From the NCBI RefSeq assembly GCF_036345915.1, contig NZ_CP107785.1, forward strand, positions 4,340,001 through 4,404,000: a stretch of DNA of 64,000 bases, given 5' to 3'. The notes below the pieces were generated by a model. It made no database searches. It was given only the letters and a program-made list of their open reading frames with translations, and was not told where the DNA came from. This document shows, one piece after another, positions 1-11,609 of this stretch. The position numbers and the translations under genes are program-made. The DNA is from Nocardia sp. NBC_00565. Its GTDB lineage: Bacteria > Actinomycetota > Actinomycetes > Mycobacteriales > Mycobacteriaceae. Within the stretch, counting starts at the first letter, position 1, and every line of letters begins with the position of its first letter.

Positions 1-1
1 G

Positions 2-691
2 GCGGGTTTCGCCGCGGCGGCACTCGGGGAGAAGGAGGCGCACGCGGCGATCAGGATGTCCGCGCGCAAGGGCTATCTCGACGGACGCGCGCTGGCCGAG
101 GTGTTCGCGTGGCTGCGGCCGACCGATCTGATCTGGCGGTATTGGGTCAACAACTACGTCCAGGGGCGCGCGCCGGCGGCGTTCGACGTGTTGTTCTGGA
201 ATGCGGACACCACACGCATGACCGCGGCCCTGCACCGCGACATGGTGCTGCTCGGACTGCACAATTCGCTGACAAAACCGGGCGAGGTGAGCATGCTGCA
301 CTCCCCGGTCGATCTGTCGAAGGTGACCGTCGATTCGTACGTGATCGGCGGCATCGCCGACCACATCAGCCCGTGGCAGGCCACCTATCGCAGCGCCCGC
401 CTGCTGGGCAGCGACCAGCAGCGCTACGTGCTCTCGACCAGCGGGCATATCGCGGCGCTGGTCAATCCGCCCGGAAATCCCAAGGCGTCCTATCGATTCG
501 GGCCGGCCGAGGCGGAAAGCCCCGACGAATGGCTGGAAACGGCGGAGCGGGCCGCGGATTCCTGGTGGCCGGATTACCTCGCCTGGCTCGCCGAGCGCGG
601 CGGACCGGAAAAGGCCGCGCCGCAACAGCTCGGCACCGATGGCCTGCCCCCCATCGGCCCGGCGCCGGGCACCTATGTGCACGAACACTGA
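2..691 (+). CDS. phaC: Poly(3-hydroxyalkanoate) synthase, C-terminal part (5' end outside window)
   Basis: The reading frame is open from the window edge, so this is the 3' portion of a longer gene. The protein has the typical C-terminal stretch of PHA synthases: the GYLDGRALAEVFAWLRP and YWVNNYVQG segments, then FDVLFWNADTTRM, GGIADHISPW (the catalytic Asp region) and STSGHIAALVNPP (the catalytic His region). The nucleophile Cys lies upstream and is not visible. The enzyme polymerises (R)-3-hydroxyacyl-CoA on storage granules. A PHA depolymerase gene follows 22 bp downstream, so synthesis and mobilisation of the polymer are probably co-transcribed. The spacing of motifs fits class I/II synthases; which class cannot be decided from this part alone. 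Confidence 0.9.
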   Translation, partial: AGFAAAALGEKEAHAAIRMSARKGYLDGRALAEVFAWLRPTDLIWRYWVNNYVQGRAPAAFDVLFWNADTTRMTAALHRDMVLLGLHNSLTKPGEVSMLHSPVDLSKVTVDSYVIGGIADHISPWQATYRSARLLGSDQQRYVLSTSGHIAALVNPPGNPKASYRFGPAEAESPDEWLETAERAADSWWPDYLAWLAERGGPEKAAPQQLGTDGLPPIGPAPGTYVHEH

Positions 692-713
692 TACCGAGGG
701 AGGTGACGATGCG

Positions 714-1586
714 ATGATCGCCGGTGCCGGCGACCACATGGTGAGCGCATTCGGCCAACGGATCCGGGTACACATCCGGCCGGGCACCGGCGTACCGCTG
801 GTGCTGTGCAACGGCATCGGGGCCGGGCTCGAGGTGCTCACGCCCTTGGTCGACGAGCTCGACCCCGATATCCCGGTCGTGCGTTTCGATGTGCCCGGCA
901 CCGGCGAATCGCCGCATTCCCCACTCCCGTACGGGTTTCCGTATCTGGCCTGGCTGCTCGGGCGCGTCCTCGACAAGCTGGGCATCGGACGCGTCGATCT
1001 GCTCGGTCTGTCGTGGGGCGGTGCGGTGGCCCAGCAGTTCGCATTCCAGCATCCGCGCCGGTGTCGGCGGCTCGTACTGGTATCGACGGCGACCGGTGTG
1101 CTGATGGTTCCGGCGCATCCGCGGGTATTGGCCAAGATGGCGACGCCACGGCGGTTCCGCGACCCCGAATACGCCGCCGATATCGCCGCCGCCATCTACG
1201 GCGGCACCGCACGCACCGACCCCGAACCAGTGGCCGAGCTGTTCCATCGGCAGGCGCACTCGGGCTCTCGGCGCGGCTACCTGCTCCAACTCCTCGCGGG
1301 TTCGGTGTGGACCAGTCTGCCCGCGCTCTGGGCGATCCGGCAGCCCACACTCCTCATCGCGGGCACCGACGATCCGATCATCCCGGTCGTCAACGCCCAC
1401 ATCATGCATCGGATGCTGCCGCATTCGACGCTGCACCTGCATCCGGGCGGACATGTGGACCTGGTCACCAACGCGGCCACTTTCGGTCCGGTGATCAGCG
1501 GTTTTCTCCGATCGGACCACGGAACTACGTACGCTTCGTCGCCGACGCCGAGGCCAGCTACTCCGACGCGGGCACCCGCGAAATGA
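714..1586 (+). CDS. phaZ: Intracellular PHA depolymerase, alpha/beta hydrolase
   Basis: A 290-residue alpha/beta hydrolase that resembles the Pseudomonas-type intracellular medium-chain PHA depolymerase along its length: LVLCNGIGAGLEVLTPLVDEL near the N-terminus, FDVPGTGES, the nucleophile elbow GLSWGGAVAQQFA (Ser about residue 102), PTLLIAGTDDPIIP with the acid, and HPGGHVDLVT with the His. It should hydrolyse stored PHA. ATG 714 was chosen because a GGGAGGTGAC-like ribosome site lies just upstream; an in-frame ATG at 639 would overlap the synthase gene. The location directly behind phaC supports the call. Another serine hydrolase of the same fold remains possible. Confidence 0.8.
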   Translation: MIAGAGDHMVSAFGQRIRVHIRPGTGVPLVLCNGIGAGLEVLTPLVDELDPDIPVVRFDVPGTGESPHSPLPYGFPYLAWLLGRVLDKLGIGRVDLLGLSWGGAVAQQFAFQHPRRCRRLVLVSTATGVLMVPAHPRVLAKMATPRRFRDPEYAADIAAAIYGGTARTDPEPVAELFHRQAHSGSRRGYLLQLLAGSVWTSLPALWAIRQPTLLIAGTDDPIIPVVNAHIMHRMLPHSTLHLHPGGHVDLVTNAATFGPVISGFLRSDHGTTYASSPTPRPATPTRAPAK

Positions 1587-1779
1587 ACACCCTCATCGTC
1601 GGCCGCTCGCTCACCGGCCGCAGCGCCTTCGTCTGACTCGGGCGACCACCGTTGGGGATCCGTACCGGATTGACGGCCCGGATGCGGCGCGGCGATCATG
1701 AATTATGGGCAACGAAAATATGGACCGCAGACGAATCACCCGATGTTTTCGGATGCCGATCGCCTGATACGAGCAGCTG

Positions 1780-2001
1780 GTGCACGACGAATCCGATGTA
1801 GAACAGGCACGCGTGTTCTACAACCTCCTCACCGCCGAGGCCGAATCCCTCACCACCACGATCGAGGCGACCATGACCAGACGCGGTCTTCCGAGGTCGA
1901 CCACTGAATCACGTTTGCTGATCCGGGAACTGCGCGAGGTGCGCCGCTGCCTGGACCAGCTGCGTGCACGCTTCCCCGAGATCGCCCGATCGAAGCGGTG
2001 A
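1780..2001 (+). CDS. Small helical hypothetical protein (73 aa)
   Basis: A GTG-started frame of 73 codons; an in-frame stop at 1765 fixes its upper limit. The product is charged and predicted helical by eye, with heptad-like stretches (VFYNLLTAEAESLTTTIEATM, RLLIRELREVRRCLDQL) that could form a coiled coil. No signal peptide or membrane segment is visible and I do not recognise the family. The reading frame shows the usual third-position GC preference, which favours real coding. It ends at a hairpin shared with the convergent efflux gene. Confidence 0.5.
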   Translation: MHDESDVEQARVFYNLLTAEAESLTTTIEATMTRRGLPRSTTESRLLIRELREVRRCLDQLRARFPEIARSKR

Positions 2002-4556
<2,555 letters not shown>

Positions 4557-4643
4557 TCGATATCGTGGATCTTGCCTACAGCGAGGTGGGATTTCGAGAA
4601 CTCACGTCGGTCGGGGGGAATAACGCCCGTAGGAGAACTCCAA

Positions 4644-5513
4644 GTGAAATATCCAGTGTGCGCTCGCGTGTTAGGTCCGTTGACGCTTGCCCTCAACAAT
4701 CACAACGCCACGCCGACTGCGCAAAAGCAGCGGCAACTACTCGCTCTACTCCTGGTCAGACACGATACCGTCGTTCCGGTCACCACTCTGGTCGAAGAGT
4801 TGTGGAACGATGATCCGCCGCGCAGCGCCGTCACGGTCGTCCAGACCTATGTGCTCGGAATTCGAAAGAAGATGGCCGAGCAGCTCGGCATAGGACAGGC
4901 CGAGGTGGCGGAAAGATTTCTGCGCACCCGCAGCAAAGGATATTCGTTCGACGTCAAAGACTGCCTGTTCGATCTGCGCGACTACCAGACCATGTCCGAG
5001 GCCGCGCGCTGTGCCGCGAAGACCGGTGACGATCACCGCGCGGTCGATCTCTTCACCGCCGCGGAGGCACTGTGGAGCGGTCCGGCGCTGGTCGATGTGG
5101 AAGGCGGCATCCCGCTCGCCGCGGAGGTCTCGCATCTGGATCACCTGCGCCTGACCAATGTCGAGCTGCGCGTCGAGGCCGAGCTGCGCCTCGGCAGATA
5201 CCGTGAAGCCTGCCCTGACCTGGCTCGACTCACCATGCAGCACCCGCTGCACGAGCGGCTGCAGGCGTACTACATGTTCGCGCAGTGCCGTGCGGGCCAG
5301 CGCGCCCGCGCACTGGAGTCCTATCAGCAGTTCAGCAGATCGATGCAGCGCGAGCTCGGCCTCGACCCGTGCCAGAAGCTGCAGAAGTTGCATCAGGACA
5401 TCCTGGCCGCCTCGGATGTGTCGGTGAGCGCCATGCTCAACAGCCGTCACGCCGGGTATCTGATCGGCTGGTACTCCCCCGAATTCCGCACAGCCACCGC
5501 CGAACCCGCCTAG
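4644..5513 (+). CDS. SARP-family transcriptional activator of the polyketide cluster
   Basis: A 289-residue Streptomyces antibiotic regulatory protein (AfsR/DnrI/RedD type). Residues about 8-95 form the OmpR-like winged helix (VLGPLTLAL, KQRQLLALLLVR, LVEELWNDDPPRSAVTVVQTYVLGIRKKM, LRTRSKGYSFDV). The rest is the bacterial transcriptional activation domain (VELRVEAELRLGRYREA, PLHERLQAYYMFAQCRAGQRARALESYQQF, ELGLDP). It should activate the type II PKS operons, whose divergent promoters carry TCGAG heptamers at 11-bp spacing. GTG 4644 was preferred because AGGAGAA lies 7 bp upstream; an ATG at 4572 has no such site. Its stop and that of convergent accC share the palindrome CTAG. Confidence 0.92.
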   Translation: MKYPVCARVLGPLTLALNNHNATPTAQKQRQLLALLLVRHDTVVPVTTLVEELWNDDPPRSAVTVVQTYVLGIRKKMAEQLGIGQAEVAERFLRTRSKGYSFDVKDCLFDLRDYQTMSEAARCAAKTGDDHRAVDLFTAAEALWSGPALVDVEGGIPLAAEVSHLDHLRLTNVELRVEAELRLGRYREACPDLARLTMQHPLHERLQAYYMFAQCRAGQRARALESYQQFSRSMQRELGLDPCQKLQKLHQDILAASDVSVSAMLNSRHAGYLIGWYSPEFRTATAEPA

Positions 5514-6859
5514 CGGTCCCGCAGCAACTCGTCCACCAGCGCGGTCGAATGCGTCGCCGACCGCATAGCGGGATGGTCGAGTACCTCCCGCAGAAAATCC
5601 CGGGTCGTCTCCACCCGTGCCCCGGAAATCCGGAATTCGGCCAGGGCTCGCCGCATGCGTGCGAGCGCCTGGTCCCGGTCCGGCGCCCAGACGATGAGCT
5701 TGGCCAACAGCGAATCATAGTGCGGCGATATGGAATAACCGGCGTGCACATGAGTATCGACGCGCACGAATGGACCACCCGGCGGTGTGAATTCGGCCAC
5801 AATTCCGGGAGCGGGGGCGAAATCGTTCGCCGGATCCTCCGCATTGATACGGCACTCAATTGCCGCACCATTCAGGGAAATACGATCCTGGGTGATGCCG
5901 AGCGATTTCCCGGTCGCGATTCGGATCTGTTCGGCGATCAGATCTATACCGGTAACCATTTCGGTCACCGGATGTTCCACCTGAATTCGACAGTTCACCT
6001 CCATAAAATAGTAATTACCCCCGCGATCCACCAGAAATTCCACGGTTCCGGCGCCGACGTAGCCCGCCTCCAGCACACCGTCCACCGCGGATTTGCCCAT
6101 CCGTGCCGCCAGCCCGTCCGGTAGCCGCGCTGCGGGCGACTCCTCGATGAGCTTCTGATGTCTGCGCTGCACCGAGCAGTCGCGTTCACCGAGGTGCACA
6201 CCGTTGCCATAACCGTCGCACAGCACCTGGATCTCCACATGCCTGGCGCCCTCGAGGTACTTCTCCAGATAGACTCGACTGTCGCCGAACAACATTCGCG
6301 CCGTCGCGCGGGTCTCCTGGAAGGCGCGCGGGAACGACGCGCTCTCGCGCACCACCTGCATACCGCGCCCGCCGCCACCAGCGGCCGCCTTGATGATCAC
6401 CGGATAGCCGATCAAATCGGCGAGCGCGTGCGCCTCGTCGGGCTCGAGCGGATCCAGACTGCCGGGCAGCAGCGGCAGCCCCGCCTTGGCCATCAGCGTG
6501 CGCGCCGACTGCTTGTCGCCGAGTTGAGCCATCACATCGGCGGGCGGACCGATCAGCGTCACCCCCGCGGCACGGCAGGCATCCGCGAAATCCGGTGACT
6601 CCGAAAGGAATCCGTAGCCGGGATGGATCGCGTCGGCACCGGTCAGCTCGGCGGCGGCCAGCACGGCCGCGGCATTGAGATAGCTGCGCTTGGCCGCCGC
6701 GGGACCGATCTGCACCGATTCGTCGGCGAAATGCACCACAGCCGACTCCGCGTCGGCAACCGAATGCACCGCGACGGTGCGCACCCCGAGTTCCCGGCAG
6801 GTGCGCGCCACTCGCAGCGCGATCTCGCCGCGATTGGCGATCAGAATCTTCTCGAACAT
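5510..6859 (-). CDS. accC: Acetyl-CoA carboxylase, biotin carboxylase subunit (cluster-linked)
   Basis: A 449-residue stand-alone biotin carboxylase, the normal AccC length. Visible parts are the N-terminal FEKILIANRGEIALRVARTC, the ATP-grasp glycine loop KAAAGGGGRGM, HVEIQVL, GERDCSVQRRHQKLIEE, FMEVNCRIQVEHPVTE and the C-terminal ECRINAEDP. It carboxylates biotin on the carrier protein to supply malonyl-CoA. It lies 16 bp behind the fused carboxyltransferase gene in the same orientation, so the two form one operon within the type II PKS cluster. The C-terminus has no biotin attachment motif; the carrier is encoded separately at 17518-18018. Confidence 0.93.
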   Translation of the reverse strand: MFEKILIANRGEIALRVARTCRELGVRTVAVHSVADAESAVVHFADESVQIGPAAAKRSYLNAAAVLAAAELTGADAIHPGYGFLSESPDFADACRAAGVTLIGPPADVMAQLGDKQSARTLMAKAGLPLLPGSLDPLEPDEAHALADLIGYPVIIKAAAGGGGRGMQVVRESASFPRAFQETRATARMLFGDSRVYLEKYLEGARHVEIQVLCDGYGNGVHLGERDCSVQRRHQKLIEESPAARLPDGLAARMGKSAVDGVLEAGYVGAGTVEFLVDRGGNYYFMEVNCRIQVEHPVTEMVTGIDLIAEQIRIATGKSLGITQDRISLNGAAIECRINAEDPANDFAPAPGIVAEFTPPGGPFVRVDTHVHAGYSISPHYDSLLAKLIVWAPDRDQALARMRRALAEFRISGARVETTRDFLREVLDHPAMRSATHSTALVDELLRDR

Positions 6860-6875
6860 CGCGTCCCGCACTCTC

Positions 6876-8567
6876 TTACGCCACCGACCGGACCGAAACC
6901 TGCTGCCGCGCACCGAACCGGCGGAACCGGGCGCGCCGCTCGGTCGCGAGGTCCTCACCGCTGCGCCCGGTCAGTTCGCGCAGACTCGCCGCCAGCGCCC
7001 GATGCAGCTGGTTCGCCGCTGCCAGCGGGGCCGACCCGACATCGTCGCCGGGTTCGGGCAGCACCGCGTCGACGACACCGAGACGCAGCAGATCGCCGGC
7101 GGTAAGCGACAGCGCGGCAGCGGCTTTCGGTGCGGCGGCGGGATCGTTCCAGACGATGGCCGCGCACCCCTCCGGGCTGATCACCGAGTACGTGCCGTTG
7201 GCGAACATCAGCACCCGGTTCGCGACACCGAGCGCGAGCGCGCCACCGCTGCCGCCCTCACCGATCACCACGCTGATCACCGGCACGCGCAGCGCCGACA
7301 TCAATCGGATGTTCTCGGCGATCACGACCGCCTGGCCCTGCTCCTCGGCGGCCGCGCCGGGATAGGCGCCCGGGGTGTCGATGAGAGTGATCACGGGCAG
7401 CCCCAGCTTCTCGGCGAAACGCATGAGCCGTGCGGACTTTCGGTAACCCGCCGGTGTCGGCATGCCGAAGTTGCGCGCCATCATCTCCTTCGGCTCATGG
7501 CCTTTCTGCTGCCCGATCACCACGACCGGTTGATCACCGAGCCACGCGGTGCCGCCGACAATGGCGGGGCAATCCCCGGAAATGCGGTCCCCGCGCAGCT
7601 CGTGGAAACCGTCGAAGGCGAGGGCGAAGTAGTCCAGGGCGGTCGGCCGGCTCGGGGTGCGGGCGCGCCGGACCTGCACCCAGGGATCGCTGTCGGCGAC
7701 CCGATCCGGATCGGTGATCGTGCCCGCATCGAGTTCGGTCACCGCCTCGCCGGTCGGGTCGACCGGTCCGGCGATCCGCAATAACGACCCCAGTGCCTGC
7801 CGCAGGCCCACGCGCGGCACGATCATGTCGATCAGCCCACACTCCAACAGGAATTCGGCGGTCTGGAACTTCGGGGGCAACTCCTGCCGGATGGTCTGCT
7901 CGATCACCCGGCGGCCCGCGAAACCCAGTCGCGCGCCGGGCTCGGCGATCAGCACATCCGACAGAGTGGCGAACGATGCGGCCACTCCCCCGTAGGTCGG
8001 GTCGGTGATCAAGGTCATGGTGAGAATCCCGGCGCGGTCCAACTGCTCCAGCGCCGCACTGGTTTTCGCCATCTGCATCAGCGACAGCGGTCCCTCCTGC
8101 ATCCGGGCGCCGCCCGAGGCGGTGACAATGAGCAGCGGAATCCGTTCGGCCAACGCCGTTTCCGCGGCCGCGGTGATCATCTCGCCGACCGCGGTGCCCA
8201 GCGAGCCACCGAGGAAACGGAAATCCATCGCCGCGATGAGCACCGGATTGCCCTCGATCGCCGCGAGCGCGCACAGGACGGCGTCGTGCATGCCGGTGCG
8301 CGCCCGCGCGGCGGCCAGCCGATCGCGGTAGGGCTTGGTGTCGGTGAAGGTCAGCGGGTCGTCGTCGGTGGGGATGACCGCGAGCGGTTCGAAGCGGCCC
8401 TCGTCGGCGAGCTGGGCGATGCGCTGCTCGGCGGTGATCGGGGTATGTCTGCCGCATTCGCCGCAGACACCGAGGTCGCGGGCGAATCGCTTGCCGTACA
8501 GCGGAATCAGACAGGCCGGGCAGAGCACCCAGTCCGCGGCGCCGTCGAGGCCGTGTGCTGACTTCAT
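6876..8567 (-). CDS. Acetyl-CoA carboxylase carboxyltransferase, fused AccD-AccA
   Basis: A 563-residue fusion of the beta (AccD) and alpha (AccA) carboxyltransferase subunits. The AccD half starts with a four-cysteine zinc ribbon (CPAC ... CGEC, residues about 17-38), then [19 protein letters not shown] and [11 protein letters not shown]. The AccA half, from about residue 300, shows [32 protein letters not shown] and [12 protein letters not shown]. It transfers carboxyl from biotin to acetyl-CoA, making malonyl-CoA for the polyketide synthase. Fused ACC genes of this kind occur in several aromatic polyketide clusters. ATG 8567 or GTG 8570 may be used; AGGAG lies 6-9 bp upstream. Confidence 0.92.
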   Translation of the reverse strand: MKSAHGLDGAADWVLCPACLIPLYGKRFARDLGVCGECGRHTPITAEQRIAQLADEGRFEPLAVIPTDDDPLTFTDTKPYRDRLAAARARTGMHDAVLCALAAIEGNPVLIAAMDFRFLGGSLGTAVGEMITAAAETALAERIPLLIVTASGGARMQEGPLSLMQMAKTSAALEQLDRAGILTMTLITDPTYGGVAASFATLSDVLIAEPGARLGFAGRRVIEQTIRQELPPKFQTAEFLLECGLIDMIVPRVGLRQALGSLLRIAGPVDPTGEAVTELDAGTITDPDRVADSDPWVQVRRARTPSRPTALDYFALAFDGFHELRGDRISGDCPAIVGGTAWLGDQPVVVIGQQKGHEPKEMMARNFGMPTPAGYRKSARLMRFAEKLGLPVITLIDTPGAYPGAAAEEQGQAVVIAENIRLMSALRVPVISVVIGEGGSGGALALGVANRVLMFANGTYSVISPEGCAAIVWNDPAAAPKAAAALSLTAGDLLRLGVVDAVLPEPGDDVGSAPLAAANQLHRALAASLRELTGRSGEDLATERRARFRRFGARQQVSVRSVA

Positions 8568-8666
8568 CACGCGTGTCTCCTGTGCTGAGGGGAAAGGGGT
8601 GACCGGCCGGGACGGCGTTGTCCGGTGATCACCCGAACAGCCTGGACGCGCCCGCTAGAGAACAAC

Positions 8667-8697
8667 TCGACTCCAGCACTCGAGTCAGGTTCGAGGT
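8667..8697 (+). promoter_or_regulatory. SARP-type heptamer repeats upstream of the minimal PKS operon
   Basis: TCGAGTC (8680-8686) and TCGAGGT (8691-8697) are separated by 4 bp, giving an exact 11-bp period. A related TCGACTC lies at 8667-8673. SARPs such as DnrI and ActII-ORF4 bind TCGAG-like heptamers in this geometry, known from the family. A matching pair is present at 18910-18927 in the other divergent promoter of the cluster, which strengthens the reading. Confidence 0.7.
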
Positions 8698-8733
8698 CTC
8701 CCTTCGATGCTTGATCCCACGATCGAAGGGAGA
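8697..8733 (+). promoter_or_regulatory. Perfect 12-bp hairpin sequestering the leader RBS of the PKS operon
   Basis: TCTCCCTTCGAT (8697-8708) is perfectly complementary to ATCGAAGGGAGA (8722-8733), with a 13-nt loop. The right arm contains the only good Shine-Dalgarno sequence (AAGGGAG) before ATG 8741, and the left arm is its anti-Shine-Dalgarno. As RNA it would hide the ribosome site; as DNA it is a 37-bp symmetric operator. The sequence cannot say which applies. Confidence 0.65.
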
Positions 8734-8740
8734 TAACGCT

Positions 8741-8773
8741 ATGAACCCCAACGCATCCGGTGGTGCGGAATGA
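8741..8773 (+). CDS. Ten-codon leader peptide overlapping ketosynthase start
   Basis: ATG 8741 opens a 10-codon frame ([10 protein letters not shown]) whose TGA overlaps the ketosynthase ATG as ATGA (8770-8773). It has its own Shine-Dalgarno (GGGAG, 8 nt upstream) inside the right arm of the hairpin. The ketosynthase start itself lacks a strong ribosome site, so its translation may depend on the leader. No attenuation-type codon run is present, and the peptide itself may have no function. Confidence 0.5.
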   Translation: MNPNASGGAE

Positions 8774-10038
8774 GCCGCCGCGTTGTCGTCACCGGACTCG
8801 GTGTCCGCGCGCCCGGCGGCTCGGGCAAGGACGAGTTCTGGAAGCTGCTGTCCGAAGGCCGCACCGCCACGCGCCGGATTTCGTTCTTCGACCCCAGCCC
8901 GTACCGATCCCAGGTCGCGGGCGAGGCCGACTTCGACCCGGTACTGGAAGGGTTGTCGCCCAGGGAAATTCGACGCATGGATCGGGCGGTGCAGTTCGCC
9001 GTGGTGTGCGGGCGGGAGGCGGTGGCCGACAGCGGCATCGATATCGGAACGCTGGATCCGCACCGGCTCGGCGTCAGCCTCGGCAGCGCGGTCGCCGCGG
9101 CTACCAGCCTGGAGCAGGAGTACCTGGTGCTGTCCGACTCCGGCCGGAACTGGCTGGTCGACCAGACCTACCTCTCGCCGCACATGTTCGACTACATGGT
9201 GCCCAGCGTGATGCCCGCCGAGGTGGCCTGGAGTGTGGGCGCCGAAGGCCCGGTCGCCATGGTCTCCAACGGCTGCACATCCGGCCTGGACTCGGTCGGC
9301 CATGCGGTGCAGCTGATCCGGGAGGGCTCGGCCGATGTCATGTTGGCCGGGGCCGCGGATACCCCGATCACGCCGATCGTGGTGGCCTGCTTCGACGCGA
9401 TCAAGGCGACCACCTCGCGCAATGACGACGCCGAACACGCCTCCCGGCCGTTCGACAACTCGCGCAACGGCTTCGTGCTCGCCGAGGGCGCCGCGATGTT
9501 CGTGCTGGAGGAATACGAGAATGCGCGCAAACGAGGGGCGCGCATCTATGCCGAGATCACCGGCTACGCCACCCGTTGCAACGCCTACCACATGACCGGC
9601 CTCAAAGCCGACGGCCGGGAGATGGCCGAGGCGATCCGGGTCGCACTGGACGAGTCTCGTATCGATCCGACCGGTGTGGACTACATCAACGCGCACGGTT
9701 CGGGCACCCGGCAGAACGACCGGCACGAAACCGCCGCGGTGAAGCGCAGTCTCGGCGAGCACGCCTATGCGACACCGATGAGTTCGATCAAGTCGATGGT
9801 CGGCCACTCGCTCGGCGCGATCGGCTCGGTCGAGATCGCCGCATCCCTGCTGGCCCTCGAATACCAGGTGGTGCCGCCGACGGCGAATCTGCACGAGGCC
9901 GATCCGGAATGCGATCTGGACTACGTGCCACTGGTGGCGCGCGACCACCGGATGGACACGGTGCTCACCGTGGGCAGCGGGTTCGGCGGCTTCCAGAGCG
10001 CGATGGTGCTGCGCAAACCGGCGGAGGTGGCGGCGTGA
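8770..10038 (+). CDS. Type II polyketide ketosynthase alpha (KS-alpha)
   Basis: A 422-residue beta-ketoacyl synthase, the condensing subunit of an iterative aromatic PKS. The catalytic Cys169 lies in [13 protein letters not shown], His309 in NAHGSGT and His346 in [12 protein letters not shown], the same positions as in the actinorhodin KS. It pairs with the chain-length factor encoded next, to which it is coupled by a GTGA overlap, and uses malonyl units on the ACP. A ketosynthase, chain-length factor and ACP in this order are the minimal PKS. Expression is probably controlled by the SARP boxes and hairpin upstream. Confidence 0.96.
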   Translation: MSRRVVVTGLGVRAPGGSGKDEFWKLLSEGRTATRRISFFDPSPYRSQVAGEADFDPVLEGLSPREIRRMDRAVQFAVVCGREAVADSGIDIGTLDPHRLGVSLGSAVAAATSLEQEYLVLSDSGRNWLVDQTYLSPHMFDYMVPSVMPAEVAWSVGAEGPVAMVSNGCTSGLDSVGHAVQLIREGSADVMLAGAADTPITPIVVACFDAIKATTSRNDDAEHASRPFDNSRNGFVLAEGAAMFVLEEYENARKRGARIYAEITGYATRCNAYHMTGLKADGREMAEAIRVALDESRIDPTGVDYINAHGSGTRQNDRHETAAVKRSLGEHAYATPMSSIKSMVGHSLGAIGSVEIAASLLALEYQVVPPTANLHEADPECDLDYVPLVARDHRMDTVLTVGSGFGGFQSAMVLRKPAEVAA

Positions 10039-11246
10039 TCCTGGTAACGGGCATGGGTGTGCTCGCGCCGAACGGCCTCGGCGTCGAACGCTTCTGGGAT
10101 GCCGTACTGGCGGGCCGGGGCGGCATCGCGCCGCTCACTCGGTTCGACACGAGCCGTTCCAGCGCCCGCTTGGCCGGACAGGTCGCCGATTTCGAGGCGG
10201 CCGAACATCTGCCGAGTCGCCTGCTGCCGCAGACCGACATCTCGACGCGAATGGCACTGGTTGCCGCACAGTGGGCCCTGGATGACGCGAAGGTCGATAC
10301 CGCGGCGATGACCGACTACGACATGGGTGTGGTCACCGGAAATGCCTCCGGCGGTTTCGAATTCACCCATCGCGAGTTCAACAAGCTGTGGTCGCGCGGC
10401 TCCGAACATGTGAGCGTCTACGAATCGTTCGCCTGGTTCTACGCGGTGAACACCGGGCAGATCTCGATCCGGCACGGCATGCGCGGCCCGAGCAGCGCCC
10501 TGGTCGCCGAGCAGGCGGGCGGGCTGGACGCGGTCGGTCACGCACGGCGCACGGTGCATCGCGGCACCCCGCTGGTGGTCACCGGCGGCGTGGATTCCGC
10601 ACTGGATCCCTGGGGCTGGGCCTCGCATCTGGCCAGCGGCGAGGTCAGCACCTCGGCGGAACCGGATCGTGCCTACCTACCCTTCGATGCCGAGGCCACG
10701 GGATATGTGCCCGGTGAGGGCGGCGCGATGCTGGTGGTCGAACAAGCCGCCGCGGCCCGGGCTCGTGGCGTGCCGAAGGTACACGGCGAAATCGCCGGCT
10801 ACGCCTCGACATTCGACCCACCGCCGGACTCCGGGAAGCCATCGGGCCTGCGCCGGGCCGCCGAACTCGCGCTCGCCGACGCCGGAATGGGGCCCGGCGA
10901 TATCGATATCGTCTTCGCCGACGCGGCGGGCGTGCCCGACCGCGATCGAGACGAGGCGGCGGCCATCGAAGCCGTCTTCGGCGCCGACGGTGTACCCGTC
11001 ACGGCTTCGAAACCGCTGACCGGACGGCTGTTCTCGGGCGCGGGACCGCTCGACATCGTGACCGCACTGCTGTCCATCCGCGATTCGGTGATCCCGCCGA
11101 CCGCCTGCACCACCCTCGCCGCGGACTACCGGATCGACCTGGTCCTCGGCGCACCACGGCCCGCCACCGTCGGCGCGGCCCTCGTCCTGGCCCGCGGCCG
11201 TTGGGGTTTCAACTCGGCGGTTGTCGTACGCGCTGTCACCGACTGA
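10035..11246 (+). CDS. Type II polyketide chain-length factor (KS-beta)
   Basis: A 403-residue ketosynthase homologue in which the active-site Cys is replaced by Gln160 ([15 protein letters not shown]), the hallmark of chain-length factors; the Gln decarboxylates malonyl-ACP for priming. The rest of the fold is intact: [15 protein letters not shown] at the N-terminus, [29 protein letters not shown] and the C-terminal RGRWGFNSA. Together with KS-alpha it forms the heterodimer whose tunnel sets polyketide length. GTG 10035 overlaps the KS-alpha stop. Confidence 0.95.
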   Translation: MILVTGMGVLAPNGLGVERFWDAVLAGRGGIAPLTRFDTSRSSARLAGQVADFEAAEHLPSRLLPQTDISTRMALVAAQWALDDAKVDTAAMTDYDMGVVTGNASGGFEFTHREFNKLWSRGSEHVSVYESFAWFYAVNTGQISIRHGMRGPSSALVAEQAGGLDAVGHARRTVHRGTPLVVTGGVDSALDPWGWASHLASGEVSTSAEPDRAYLPFDAEATGYVPGEGGAMLVVEQAAAARARGVPKVHGEIAGYASTFDPPPDSGKPSGLRRAAELALADAGMGPGDIDIVFADAAGVPDRDRDEAAAIEAVFGADGVPVTASKPLTGRLFSGAGPLDIVTALLSIRDSVIPPTACTTLAADYRIDLVLGAPRPATVGAALVLARGRWGFNSAVVVRAVTD

Positions 11247-11277
11247 CCCGAACACCTACTCGATCAGGGAGCCGATC

Positions 11278-11532
11278 ATGACCATGACCATCACCGAATT
11301 ACGCCGGATTCTCGTGGAATGCGCGGGCGGCGAGGAACTCGCCGAACTCGACGGCGATATTTCGACGCTCGACTTCGAACAGCTCGGCTACGACTCCCTT
11401 GCGCTCATCGAGACCGCCTCGCGGATTCAGCGCGATTTCGGCGTGATCATCCCGGAGGAACAGCTCATCGACGTCAAGACGCCGCAGGAGCTGATCGATA
11501 TCGTCAACAGTCAACTGCAGGGTGCGGCATGA
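11278..11532 (+). CDS. Acyl carrier protein of the type II PKS
   Basis: An 84-residue ACP. Ser40 in QLGYDSLALIETASRIQ is the phosphopantetheine attachment site, and the preceding acidic helix and the C-terminal TPQELIDIVNSQL helix are typical. It carries the growing poly-beta-ketone chain. ATG 11278 has CAGGGAG about 6 bp upstream. The gene lies 31 bp after the chain-length factor, and its stop overlaps an ATG (11529) that could begin an extended form of the next gene. Confidence 0.95.
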   Translation: MTMTITELRRILVECAGGEELAELDGDISTLDFEQLGYDSLALIETASRIQRDFGVIIPEEQLIDVKTPQELIDIVNSQLQGAA

Positions 11533-11609
11533 GCGAGCGTAGCGAGCGAACAATCGACACAGCACCCCTGGGTGTTCATGGCGGAGCCGAGCGCCAGCGA
11601 GGTGGAGAC

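Noticed and set aside
462..1520. Long minus-strand frame opposite phaC/phaZ
   Set aside because: The product is low-complexity Arg/His-rich, and the opposite strand has unmistakable PHA enzyme motifs.
8629..9948. Minus-strand frame opposite KS-alpha
   Set aside because: Composition typical of a reverse-complement shadow; KS-alpha motifs and active site are on the plus strand.
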